A stretch of 64,000 nt of DNA. It comes from Symsagittifera roscoffensis (Eukaryota; Xenacoelomorpha; Acoela; Convolutidae). How positions within the stretch are numbered: position 1 is the first letter of the stretch; every line of letters begins with the position of its first letter. Positions 40,001 to 52,000 of this stretch are shown here, in pieces. The notes beneath the pieces are model-generated. The model was not told where the DNA came from, did no database searches, and worked only from the letters and a program-made list of their open reading frames with translations. The stretch is from NCBI RefSeq assembly GCF_963678635.1, contig NC_087070.1:26784057-26848056 (forward strand), written 5' to 3'. Made by a program: the position numbers and the translations under genes.

Positions 40001-43000
40001 CTTTCTCCTCGAAGTTGGTTAAACCCAGCTTCCTTGTCGCTTCGCTATTGTATCTAGCGTTTTTTTGTTCGTCAGAACAAATTGTTCTCTCTAAAGTTGG
40101 TTAAACCCAGCTTCTTCGTCGCTTCGCTAGTGTAAGTAATATTTTTTGTTTGTTGGTCAAAACAAACCGTTTTACCTAAAGTTGGTTAAACCCAGCTTCT
40201 TCGTCGCTTTGCTAGTGTAGCTAGCCTTTAATGTTTGTCCGTAAGAGCAAACCTTTCTCCTGAAAGTTGGTTCCGCCCAGCTTTTGTCTCGCTTGCTAGT
40301 AATCTCTAGCTTTTCTGGTTTGCTCGAGAGAGGAAACTTTTCTGCTTCAAGTTGATTAAACCCAGCTTCCTTGTCGGTGCGCTAGTGTATCTAGCCTTTT
40401 TTTGTCAGAACAAACCGTTCTCCCTAAACTCGGTGAAACTTAGCTTTTTCGTCGCTTCGCTAGTGTAGCTAGCATTTGTTTGTTCGTCCGAACAAACCGT
40501 TACCCTTAAAGTTGGTTAAATCAATATTCTTCGTCCGTTCGCTAGTAGTCTCTAGCATTTTATGTTTGTCCGTTAGAGCAAACTTTTCTCTTGGACGTCG
40601 GTTCCACCCAGCTTTTGTCTCGCTTGCTAGTCATCTCTAGCTTTTCTCGTTTGCTCCACAGAGCAAACCTTTCTCCTTGAAGTTGATCAAACCCAGCTTC
40701 CTTGTCGCTTCCCTAGTGTATCTAGCCTTTTTTTCGTCAGAACAAACCGTTCTCCCTAAAGTTGATTAAACCTAGCTTCTTCGTCGCTTCGCTAGTGTAA
40801 GTAGCATTTTTTTGTTTGTTCGCCAGAACCACCTGTTCTCCCTAAAGTTGGTTAAACCCAGCTTCTTTGTCGCTTCGCTAGTGTAGCTAGCCTTTACTGT
40901 TTGTTCGTCCGAACAGATCGCTCTCGTTAACGTTAGTTAAACCCAGCTTCTTCGTCCCTTCGCTAGTAGGCTCCAGCATTTTCCGTTTGTCCTTAAAAGG
41001 AAACCTTTCTCCTGAAAGTTTCCGCCCAGCTTTTGTCTCGCTTGCTAGTCATCTGTAGCTTTTCTCGTTTGCTCGAGTGGGCAAACCTTTCTCCTTGAAG
41101 TTGGTTAAACCCAGCTCCCTTGTCGCTTCGCTACTGTATCTAGCATTTTAGTTTGTTCATTAGAACAAACCGTTTTCCCTAAAGATGGTTAAACCCAGCT
41201 TTTTTGTCGCTTCGCTGGTGTAACCAAATTTTTTTGTTTGTTCGTGAGAACAAACCGTTCTCTTAGCTTGGTTAAACCCAGCTTCTTCGTCGCTTCGCCA
41301 GTAGTCTCTAGCATTTTTCGTTTGTCTGTAAGAGCAAACTTTTCTCCCGAAAGTCGGTTCCACCCAGCTTTTGTCTCGCTTGCTAGTAATCTTCAGCTTT
41401 TCTCGTTGGCTGGACAGAGCAAACCGTTCTCCCTAAAGTTGGTTAAACTAGCTTCTTCGTCGCTTCGCTAGTGTAGCTAGCATTTTTTGTTTGTTCGTCA
41501 GAACCAACCGCTCTCCCTAAAGATGGTGAAACCCAGCTTTTTCGTCGCTTCGCTAGTGTAGCTAGCATTTGTTTGTTCGTCCCAACAAACCGTTACCCTT
41601 AAAGTTGGTTAAACCCAGCTTCTTCGTCCGTTCGCTAGTAGTCTAGCATTTTCTGTTTGTCCGTAAGAGCAAACTTTTCTCCTGGAAGTCGGTTGCACCC
41701 AGCTTTTGTCAGGATTGCTAGTCATCTCTAGCTTTTCTCGTTGGCTCCACAGCAAACCTTTCTCCTTGAAGTTAATCAAACCCAGCTTCTTTGTCGCTTC
41801 GCTATTGTAGCTAGCCTTTATTGTTTGTTCGTCTGAACAGTCCGTTCTCCTTAAAGTTGGTTAAACCCAGCTTTTTCGTCCCTTCGCTAGTAGGCTCCAG
41901 CATTTTCCGTTTGTCCTTGAAAGGAAACCTTCCTCCTGAAAGTTTCCGCCCAGCTTTTCTCTCACTTGCTAGTCATCTGTAGCTTTTCTCGTTTGCTCGA
42001 GAGAGCAAACCTTTCACCTTGAAGTTGGTTAAACCCAGCTTCCTTGTCGCTTCGCTAGTGTATCTGGCATTTTTTGTTCGTCAGAACAAATTGTTCTCCC
42101 TTAAGTTGGTTAAACCCAGCATCGTCGCTTCGCTAGTGTAAGTAATATTTTTTGTTTGTTGGTCAAAACAAACCGTTCTCCCTAAAGTTGGTTAAACCCA
42201 GCTTCTTCGTCGCTTTGCTAGAATAGCTAGCCTTTAATGTTTGTCCATAAGAGCAAACCTTTCTCCTGAAAGTTGGTTCGGCCCAGCTTTTGTCTCGCTT
42301 GCTAGTCATCTCTAGCTTTTCTGGTTTGGTCGAGAGAGCAAACTTTTCTGCTTCAACTTGATTAAACCCAGCTTCCTTGTCGGTGCGCTAGTGTATCTAG
42401 CCTTTTTTCGTCAGAACAAACCGTTCTCCCTTAAGTTGGATAAACCTAGCTTCTTCGTCGCTTCGCTAGTGTAGGTAGCATTTTTTTGTTTGTTCGTCAG
42501 AACCACCCGTTCTCCCTAAAGTTGGTTAAACCCAGCTTCTTTGTCGCTTCGCTAGTGTAGCTAGACTTTATTGTTTGTTCGTCCGAACAGACCGTTCTCC
42601 TTAAAGTTGGTTAAACCCAGCTTCTTCGTCCCTTCGCTAGTAGGCTCCAGCATTTTCCTTTTGTCCTTAAAAGGAAACTTTTCTCCTGAAAGTTTCCGCC
42701 AAGCTTTTGTCTGGCTTGCTAGTCATCGGTAGCTTCTCTGTTTTGCTCGAGAGAGCAAACCTTTCTCCTCGAAGTTGGTTAAACCCAGCTTCCTTGTCGC
42801 TTCGCTATTGTATCTAGCGTTTTTTTGTTCGTCAGAACAAATTGTTCTCTCTAAAGTTGGTTAAACCCAGCTTCTTCGTCGCTTCGCTAGTGTAAGTAAT
42901 ATTTTTTGTTTGTTGGTCAAAACAAACCGTTTTACCTAAAGTTGGTTAAACCCAGCTTCTTCGTCGCTTTGCTAGTGTAGCTAGCCTTTAATGTTTGTCC

Positions 43001-46000
43001 GTAAGAGCAAATCTTTCTCCTGAAAGTTGGTTCCGCCCAGCTTTTGTCTCGCTTGCTAGTAATCTCTAGCTTTTCTGGTTTGCTCGAGAGAGGAAACTTT
43101 TCTGCTTCAAGTTGATTAAACCCAGCTTCCTTGTCGGTGCGCTAGTGTATCTAGCCTTTTTTTGTCAGAAAAAACCGTTCTCCCTAAACTCGGTGAAACT
43201 TAGCTTTTTCGTCGCTTCGCTAGTGTAGCTAGCATTTGTTTGTTCGTCCGAACAAACCGTTACCCTTAAAGTTGGTTAAATCAATATTCTTCGTCCGTTC
43301 GCTAGTGGTCTCTAGCATTATATGTTTGTCCGTTAGAGCAAACTTTTCTCTTGGACGTCGGTTCCACCCAGCTTTTGTCTCGCTTGCTAGTCATCTCTAG
43401 CTTTTCTCGTTTGCTCCACAGAGCAAACCTTTCTCCTTGAAGTTGATCAAACCCAGCTTCCTTGTCGCTTCCCTAGTGTATCTAGCCTTTTTTTCGTCAG
43501 AACAAACCGTTCTCCCTAAAGTTGATTAAACCTAGCTTCTTCGTCGCTTCGCTAGTGTAAGTAGCATTTTTTTGTTTGTTCGCCAGAACCACCTGTTCTC
43601 CCTAAAGTTGGTTAAACCCAGCTTCTTTGTCGCTTCGCTAGTGTAGCTAGCCTTTACTGTTTGTTCGTCCGAACAGATCGCTCTCGTTAACGTTAGTTAA
43701 ACCCAGCTTCTTCGTCCCTTCGCTAGTAGGCTCCAGCATTTTCCGTTTGTCCTTAAAAGGAAACCTTTCTCCTGAAAGTTTCCGCCCAGCTTTTGTCTCG
43801 CTTGCTAGTCATCTGTAGCTTTTCTCGTTTGCTCGAGTGGGCAAACCTTTCTCCTTGAAGTTGGTTAAACCCAGCTTCCTAGTCGCTTCGCTAATGTATC
43901 TAGCATTTTTTGTTCGTCAGAACTAATTGTTCTCCCTAAAGTTGGTTAAACCCAGCTTCTTCGTCGCTTCGCTAGTGTAAGTATTTTTTTTTGTTTGTTG
44001 GTCAAAACAAACCGTTCTTCCTAAAGTTGGTTAAACCAAGCTTCTTCGTCGCTTTGCTAGTGTAGCTAGGCTTTAATGTTTGTCCGTAAGAGCAAACTTT
44101 TCGCCTGAAAGTTGGTTCCGCCCAGCTTTCGTCTCGCGTGCTAGTCATCTCTAGTTTTTCTGGTTTGCTCGAGAGAGCAAACTTTTCTGCTTCAAGTTGA
44201 TTAAACCCAGCTTCCTTGTCGGTGCGCTAGTGTATCTAGTATTTTTTTTGTTTAAGTTGGATTTGCAGATTGGACAATCGCTACCTTTATGCTAAATACT
44301 GTCAACAGCATGACAACAAGAATTCATCTTTCCTCGAAAAAGACCATAGCGCAAGTGATCCAAATAATCGTAATTCTACTTATCGCAGTTCCACCACGCC
44401 ATTGAGTGTTATCTGTCCTATTGATCAGGGCAATCATTTTTTGGGACGATGCCCAGAATTCAAAAAATTGCCACTGGATAAACGTTTGGAGATCATTAAG
44501 AAACACTCTTTATGTTTCAATTGTCTTTATTAACACAAGTTGAACGATTGCAGTTCAGAAAAACGATGTATGCAAGATAACTGCGGTCAGAAGCATCATT
44601 CAAGTTTGGACAGAGAAAAATGTGGAATTGATAGCAAAAATCAATCTCAGAAGTCTGACAACGTCGAAGTTGAACAACGAATTCTCAGTTTGCCAGATGC
44701 CGATGATAGCAAAAATCCGGGTTCGGTCATTAGAAATTAGTTACAGTATATGCCGGTAAACCTGAGTTATGGCAAAACCTCAATTCATTGTTATGCAATG
44801 TTGGACAACTGCAGCAGTTGCTCTTATATATGCAAAACTACAGCGGAAGAACTGAACAGCGTTCCAAAGCAATCAGTCGACCTGAATGTTCATGGAGCTT
44901 TCTCAACGGATAAAAATAAAATCCAAGCCGCCTTAATTACACTGAGTGTTGAAGCCTTCCATTCTACGTCAGTTCTTTTTACCTTACCGAACTTTTATTC
45001 GGTTGAAAAAACTCAGTTCGACGTCGTTAACGTCAAACAATTGAACAAAATTTGTTCCAAACTGAATCATCTCACCCACATCAATTATCTTGAACTTGAT
45101 GATAATCATGTCCGTGTTCTCCTTGGTGTCGATGCTTTCTGGTTCCTTGCTGAAAGAGACATCAAGAGGGGGTCATGTTGAAAGCCCATTTGCAAACAAA
45201 CTTGCTTGGATGGCCCATCACTGGTCCTCTGAGCTCCAAGTACCTGTACAAAGAACTACGAGAATAACAAACAAATTACATTGATGCTCGCAACAGAAAG
45301 CAGCCAACACTAAGCAAACTTGTCGAAAAATTCTGGAAAGTTGAAGACTGCAATATCTGTGGATTTTCCACCTGCTTCAAATTCAAGAAAGATAAACAAA
45401 TTACTTAATGTCATGGAAGACAGTATTTACCACGTGAAACAAAGTATAACATGAACTTACTGGGGAAGCAGAATGTCATGCTACCAGATAACTTCACAAT
45501 CGCAAAAGCTCAATTAGGCTCACTTCAAAAACGCTTAACTAAGGACCGATACCTTTTGGATTCATATAATAAGTCTTTTGCTACGGTCATTGAGAAAGGT
45601 TATGTAAAACAGTTGTTTTCATAAATCCCCAGCCAACTAACGTCTGGTATTTGCCTCACCACCCGGTTGTAAATCCAATTAAACCTGAAAAATAAGACAA
45701 GTCGCAAATGCTGCTTCAATGTTCCAAGGTATCTCTTTGAACTCCTGTTCAGAAGCTGGGCCTGATCTTCTGAACAACATGTTTGGATTGCCACTTCGTT
45801 TTCGGGAACAGCCAGACGCGGTATCTGCCGATATCGAGGGTTTTTTTATCAAAGGTTTGCATGCAAAGCTGCCGATATCGAGGGTTTGCATGCAAATTGG
45901 TGTTAAAGAATCAGATCAAAATGCTTTACGATTCCTTTGGTATCAGTATACCAGATTGATATTTGGTTCGAAATGTTCACCTTCAGATGCAATATTCGCA

Positions 46001-49000
46001 TTGAATCAGACTGCAAAGGGTTTCGCAGCTAGCGATCGCAAAACAGCTGAACTCCTTAACCGGAGTTTTTATATGGATGACTTTGTCCATTCTTTTGAGT
46101 CCATTTGAGTTGCTCAACGGTCCTCTTTGAAAGTAAAGAGGGTCCTGAATAAGGGTGGTTTCAGTTTAACAAAGTTTGTTTCAATTAAACCCGAAGCGTT
46201 AGTCAGGTTGCCTGAAACGGACGTTGTTGGAATTATTTCGACACAAAGAATACTCGGAGTGCATTGGGACACAAACGTTGACGCTTTGTTTGTAAAAACA
46301 CAAATCAAACACGATTTTCAAGGCAAAAATTTGACTCTCCCTCGAATGTTTTTTTTTCAATAGTGACAATAATAATGGACCCTACGAGCTTTCCTGCACC
46401 GTTTGTAATCACCATGAAAATCATGCTACAAGTTATTTGGATATCTGGAATTTCGTGGTATGAATAAATACCACTTGAACACATGAGTATCATTGGAAAA
46501 AATGGCTACTGCAATGTCGACAAGGTTTATCTGTGAAACTTCCCCGTCACTTAGGAATTTACTCTCAGAACACATACGTACAGCTGCATGTTTTTGCCGA
46601 CACATCGCAATGGTAGCTTATGTTTACGTTCGAACGAACTACTACAGCTTCTAAAATCAACGTCAGTTTTTTTTATTGGACGAACCAAAGTAGCTCCACT
46701 GAAGCAGGAGAGCTTCCCTAAGCTCGAGCTACAAGCAGCTCTGATTGAGTCGCGACTTTGTTAATTCGTTTTAGATGAATTCCTTTGTGAGTCAAACACT
46801 GTTTTCTACTAGACAGATACTACTACGGTTCTTGCTTGGATTAAGATTATGCCTAGGCGCAAGGATTTTTGTAGCAATAGGCTCACTGAAAAACTTTCGA
46901 CTTCCTAAGAGTCACAATGGTATCATATTTCAAGGAATCGCAATCCAGCTGATCACGCCACAAGAGGAATACCCCTTTCCGATGTAGATAAACTCTGGTT
47001 CCAGCCTCGTGATTTCCTGATGACACCGGAATCGGAGTGGCTTAAGCCTCGACATAGGGAAGTTACAATCCTCAGCGCAAGACTAAGAGAGGTCGAGCCA
47101 CTAATGGATTTTTCACGTCTGTATATAATTCACTCTAGTTACTCAAAGTAACTACGATGATTCTAAAGTTTATTAGCTTGCTGAGGAACAAAGGAAAAAA
47201 ATTGCCGACGCATATTACCGGGATTCAGCAAAATCTGAAATTTGAAGTTTCGCAAAATAAATTTTTCCCAGAAACCATCAAACGATTAGAACAAGGGAAA
47301 AAATTATACAACAAAGACGTTCTGTTAGCATTTTCTCCTTTCATGGATGATAATACTCTGAAAGCTAGGGGACAGTTTTTTTATGCAATCTTGGCGAAAC
47401 CAATCTAAATCCAACATGGATTTTTCCAAAATCGCACCCTCGAGTGATAGGGTTTTGTCCAAATGCTGTCAAGAGTCGATACGATATATGACCGCAATTC
47501 ATCTTAGTTCGCAATTTTTTTTCAATTTTCAAAGGTCTGGATTTTTTTCCTGCTTACAAAAACGCACAGAATATGAAATTGTGAAACACTTAATAAGTTT
47601 CAATGAGCAGAGTGAAGACACTTACTTAGGTCGTGTAGTTTCATTCTTTCTTTTTAATTCAAATTAAATTCAATTGCTTAAAGGAAGGCAAACTACGCTC
47701 TCCAATCAAGCAAATGCAAATGACGCTAAAAATTGTGGATGACTTTCCGTTTTAAGATTTACCAGCATAAGGATGAAATTACCTATTGACCCATTCTCTA
47801 CTTGTTTCTTTTTTAAATATGTGACGATTAGATATTCTTGAAACCCAATGATCTATAATTTTTTGTGATTTTTTATCGAAATTTTCCTATGAAAGTTTTT
47901 ACTGACACTTTTTCAACTTTCTGTAGGCTTTGTTTTTTTCGGAGCTCAATAAGCTGGTTTTTTTTCCTTCAACTCATATTCAATTACCTTCAAAGTTTTT
48001 GACTTGAAAGATTTGCTTGCGATGGTTCTTTGGCATCTGTGTTAGTTTTAATGATTCTTTAACGGCAGTTTTATGAATTGTTGTGTTTTTATGTTAGGTG
48101 TGGGATTCTGCTCAGGCTCTGTTCAGTTCCGTGTGTGGCACTTTGGCTGCTAGGGCCACCTTTGAGGGACTGGGAGTGGGTGAACAGTCTGCTACAGTTA
48201 GTGGGGCCACATACACTTGGATGCTCAAAATGAGGCTGGTTTTTTTTTTAAACTTTTTTTTCACATTCAATATCTGTAACAAACTTCATTTATTATTGAA
48301 CCTTGACAACTTCTTGTCTCCTTCTCACTTGGTCTAGAGGTAACGCCATTGCCCTAACAACCAATGATCTTGATTTTAAGTACCGGCTAGGTCTTGGTTT
48401 GTTCAGTATGTATGAAAATGTTCAAAAAAAAATTGAATTTTTTCTTATAACTTCTTACTATTAATCATCAAATCGGATTTGGAATAATATATTTTTGTTT
48501 TTCTTCGATTAAATTGTTTTTGGCTGAGGTTTATCTTCTGAAACTTATTTTGTGTCTGGGAACTTATCTTTAGATTTTTAATATTATTTTTAAATTATAT
48601 TATTCAAGAGTATGATTAAAAGTTTCAAGTTTATTACTAAGAAGTTCCAATTTTTGCTCAAAATTTATTAATTTTTTTTTACTGTTTCTAGCTCTATGGG
48701 CTTCTGTCCTTTTTTTGTCGGTAAAGTGGCCACTCGTTAGAGGATACTTAGTGCTTATTCAATGCTGCTGGTTGTATTTTTCGACTTAGTGGTTTGTGAT
48801 TCAATTTATATTTGCTATCTTGCAATGCTACCTATTGCGTTTCTCGACTTGTTTGCCTCAAAATGAACATCATTCGAGACACGGTGGCAGTTAGTTTTTG
48901 TGACATCTTTTTAAGTTCACATAATTTTTCGACATAATGGCTTTTGTCTCATTTTCTATCCGCTAGCTCACAATGCTATTTGTGTAAGTGCAGACTTTTA

Positions 49001-52000
49001 TTTCTACTAAGTTTTTCTCAATTTAATTTCGCCTTGGAGACATTATTTAGTTTTTAAATTGAAATTGGTTGCTATTTGTAAGTTTACCAAGTTTGATTTA
49101 GTTTAATTTTCGTTTTTTTGCTTAAATGAGATTGGCTCATGCTATATTGACTTAGTTACCTCACTTTGGATGTAGAAACCAAGAATTTTTTTTTGCTGAA
49201 AGTGTTCCATGACAACAGTTTGTTTTCTGCTTCACTCAAGGTATTTCGGCTTAGTTGCCGCGCAGTAATCGATTTTGAACTTTTATTCAACGGCAGTGAT
49301 TGTGTTTTTTTTAACATGTTTTCCTCAACTTGAGCATCAGTCAACACAAAGGTATGGTATTTTTTTTGTAGATGTGGCTTTTCTAAAAAGTATCTTTTTT
49401 TACTGTGGTTTTCGTCTCAATTTCTGTCTCCTAGCTTAGATTGTTATGACTAAGAATCGATGAATGTAGTGAATCTTCTTATCTTATATTTGCTTTCAAA
49501 TTAGATTTTTGCAATTTGGTATTTGGTTTTTCTTATAATTTCAGTTCCCTTCCTTTGTAAATTGGAAGGCAATTTCAATTATCGAACAGCAATTGTATGC
49601 AAGTCACAATAAAACGTGATCGGCTTCTTGTTTCGAACGAGGAATTTAAGTTTTCCGATTTCTGTCCAGTTTTCTGACTTATTGATCCAGTTTTCTCAAA
49701 TTGAGTTAATTTTGTTAACAGTATTAATTATAAACTCTTCTTTAAATTCAAAGAGGTTAAATGGCTTATGTTTTTTTCTTTGGAATTCAAAAGTTCTAGA
49801 CTGTTCATCCTGTTGATTTTTCTCAAATGTGAAATGAACATGTTCAGTTCAGGAATGATTGGGTCAATCGTGTTCGCCTACTACCAGAGCAGCTCTCTTG
49901 ATGCACACTGCAAACAGTGGCGTCTCTTCGCAGACATCCTGAATGACTTGGCCATGACTATGGCCATCATATCTCCCCTCTTCTCTCCATTCACGTTCGT
50001 CATGCTCTCCTGTCTGTCCAGTCTGTTCCATGCTCTGGTGGGAGTGGCCGGATCCACTACACGAGCTGCACTCAGGTATGAACTCTACGCCATCTCCATA
50101 TCTCACATTAGAAATGATTATGGCAATTTTATTGGCAAAGTTATGCACTTGCAATTTACTCTTGTTGCTAATGAAAACGTGATCATTTCTGTTGCGCATT
50201 GGCATTTCGGCAAGATACACATTCGATACCCAGAAGCCAGAGCAAGAAAACTGGGCTTTTTAGTATCTATTCAATAAGTTGTCAATTATTCTTCAAATAG
50301 TTAACATATTATCAATGCGAGACATTTGTAATGTTAACAGTTTCTAAGAGTAGCTGTATTGAAATTAATTAGCCAGAAAATGAGATGAATTATAATTTAA
50401 AAACATTCGTCAAAGAAAGCAAGCGTCCCTAATTTGATGTAATTCTTGCTGCCCAATTTTCCGAGGGTTCTCATAAAATTATTGTCGTCTCCATTTCCCG
50501 TATACTGTTATTGAACGTCTCAAAATCTTATCCCTGTTCGTTTGTTACATGTAGAGTGCACCAGGCGCGTGACAACAACATGGCGGATGTGTGTGCGAAG
50601 GACAACAGTCAGGAGCAGCTGGTCAATCTAGTCGGTCTCCTTCTCGGGTTTCTAGTCACCTCCATGGTAGACTTCTTCGGGTTAGTTGAGCCTACTAACT
50701 ATATGCTCTTTAATTGCAACAGAATAGCTAACACAAGCGTTCCAAGATTTGCCTTTAAGTGATTCAAGGATATCATTTGATTTTTTTTTTGTTTTTCTCA
50801 ACTAGGAATAATTTTTGTCCATTTCGATATCATATGAGCTATGAGGTTTTTATTACCCATTTTTGAAATAATTTAGCTGTATATTCATTTGTATATTTAA
50901 CTGTATATTCTACTGTATGTTCAACAGTGCCGAAGCACAACACTACCGAAACTGAAAATGTGTTCAACAGTGCCAGAAATTGGTGACATTTAAAATATTG
51001 AGTTTTGTTAGTGAATTGTTGGCAATTTTGCGCGAATAATGTTTAGTTTTGGGAGTGAAACCGAGAATAAAAACTGACAATTTGCTGAGTTAATTGTTTG
51101 TTTAACAAGCGACAGCAATTAAAATGGCAATTGTGTCTTTTCAAATTCCGTCCATTTAAATTAATTTACTTGTCAGTGATTTGGGATGAATAAAAACATT
51201 ATGTAAAATAAATTTCGGCACTGTTGAACAACATTTCAATTTTCGACACTGTTGTACTGCCATTATATGGCTCATCAAATTTGTGAAGTCAATTAGACGT
51301 TTGCTTGGAAACATCTGGCGTCTACGTGGCTTCACAAATTTGATGAACCATATTCAGTTGAAATATTTCGAAAATGAATATTCAAATACTTATAGCTCAT
51401 GATCTCGAATTGTACAAAAGTTATTCCTAGTTAAAAACGTAAAAATGAAAGTAGAAATGAAATGTTCCGCTTCCTTAATTTAGACAGGTGTTTGTCTGGT
51501 CACTGTTTGTCATGTGTACATGTTGTCATCTGGTATGCAACTACTACGCAGTCAAGTGTGTTACCATGGAGTCCCTGAACCCCAGTCGCTTCCAGACTTT
51601 AGTGAACAGATTCTGGGCTGATTACAGACTTTCTTCGGATCCAACTAATCTGACAATGAAATCCATTAATCAGAGCGAAAATCTTTTCTTCTGGAAGTTG
51701 AGGAGACTACCTAGAGTTTCGATAGGTGTGCCTATCAACGAGTTGCACCAACCAATTGGTATGTTTGCTCTCCAATTCTGATGATTGCATGCAGGTTCTA
51801 TTGCAGTTCTATTTTAATCATCAACTTATGTCCAAATATGATTAGAGAATAGTTTATTAAAGAACATATCTTGGGTACTATCATTTATCTGTATCAAATT
51901 TTGGGTTGATGTTGCTTGTTTCGGCTGCATTTTGTCTTCTTTTCTTTCGGCTAGCTTCCCATATATTGGCGTATATTGTGTATCGCAAGTGATGTAGAGC

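Noticed and set aside
38408..41471. Paired 67- and 77-codon frames repeated at 38.4 and 41.2 kb
   Set aside because: They recur only because the higher-order repeat does, occur on both strands, and hold no protein motif.
38190..44255. CRISPR-like array (regular repeats with palindromes)
   Set aside because: Eukaryotic context, no unique spacers, head-to-tail monomers with higher-order structure.
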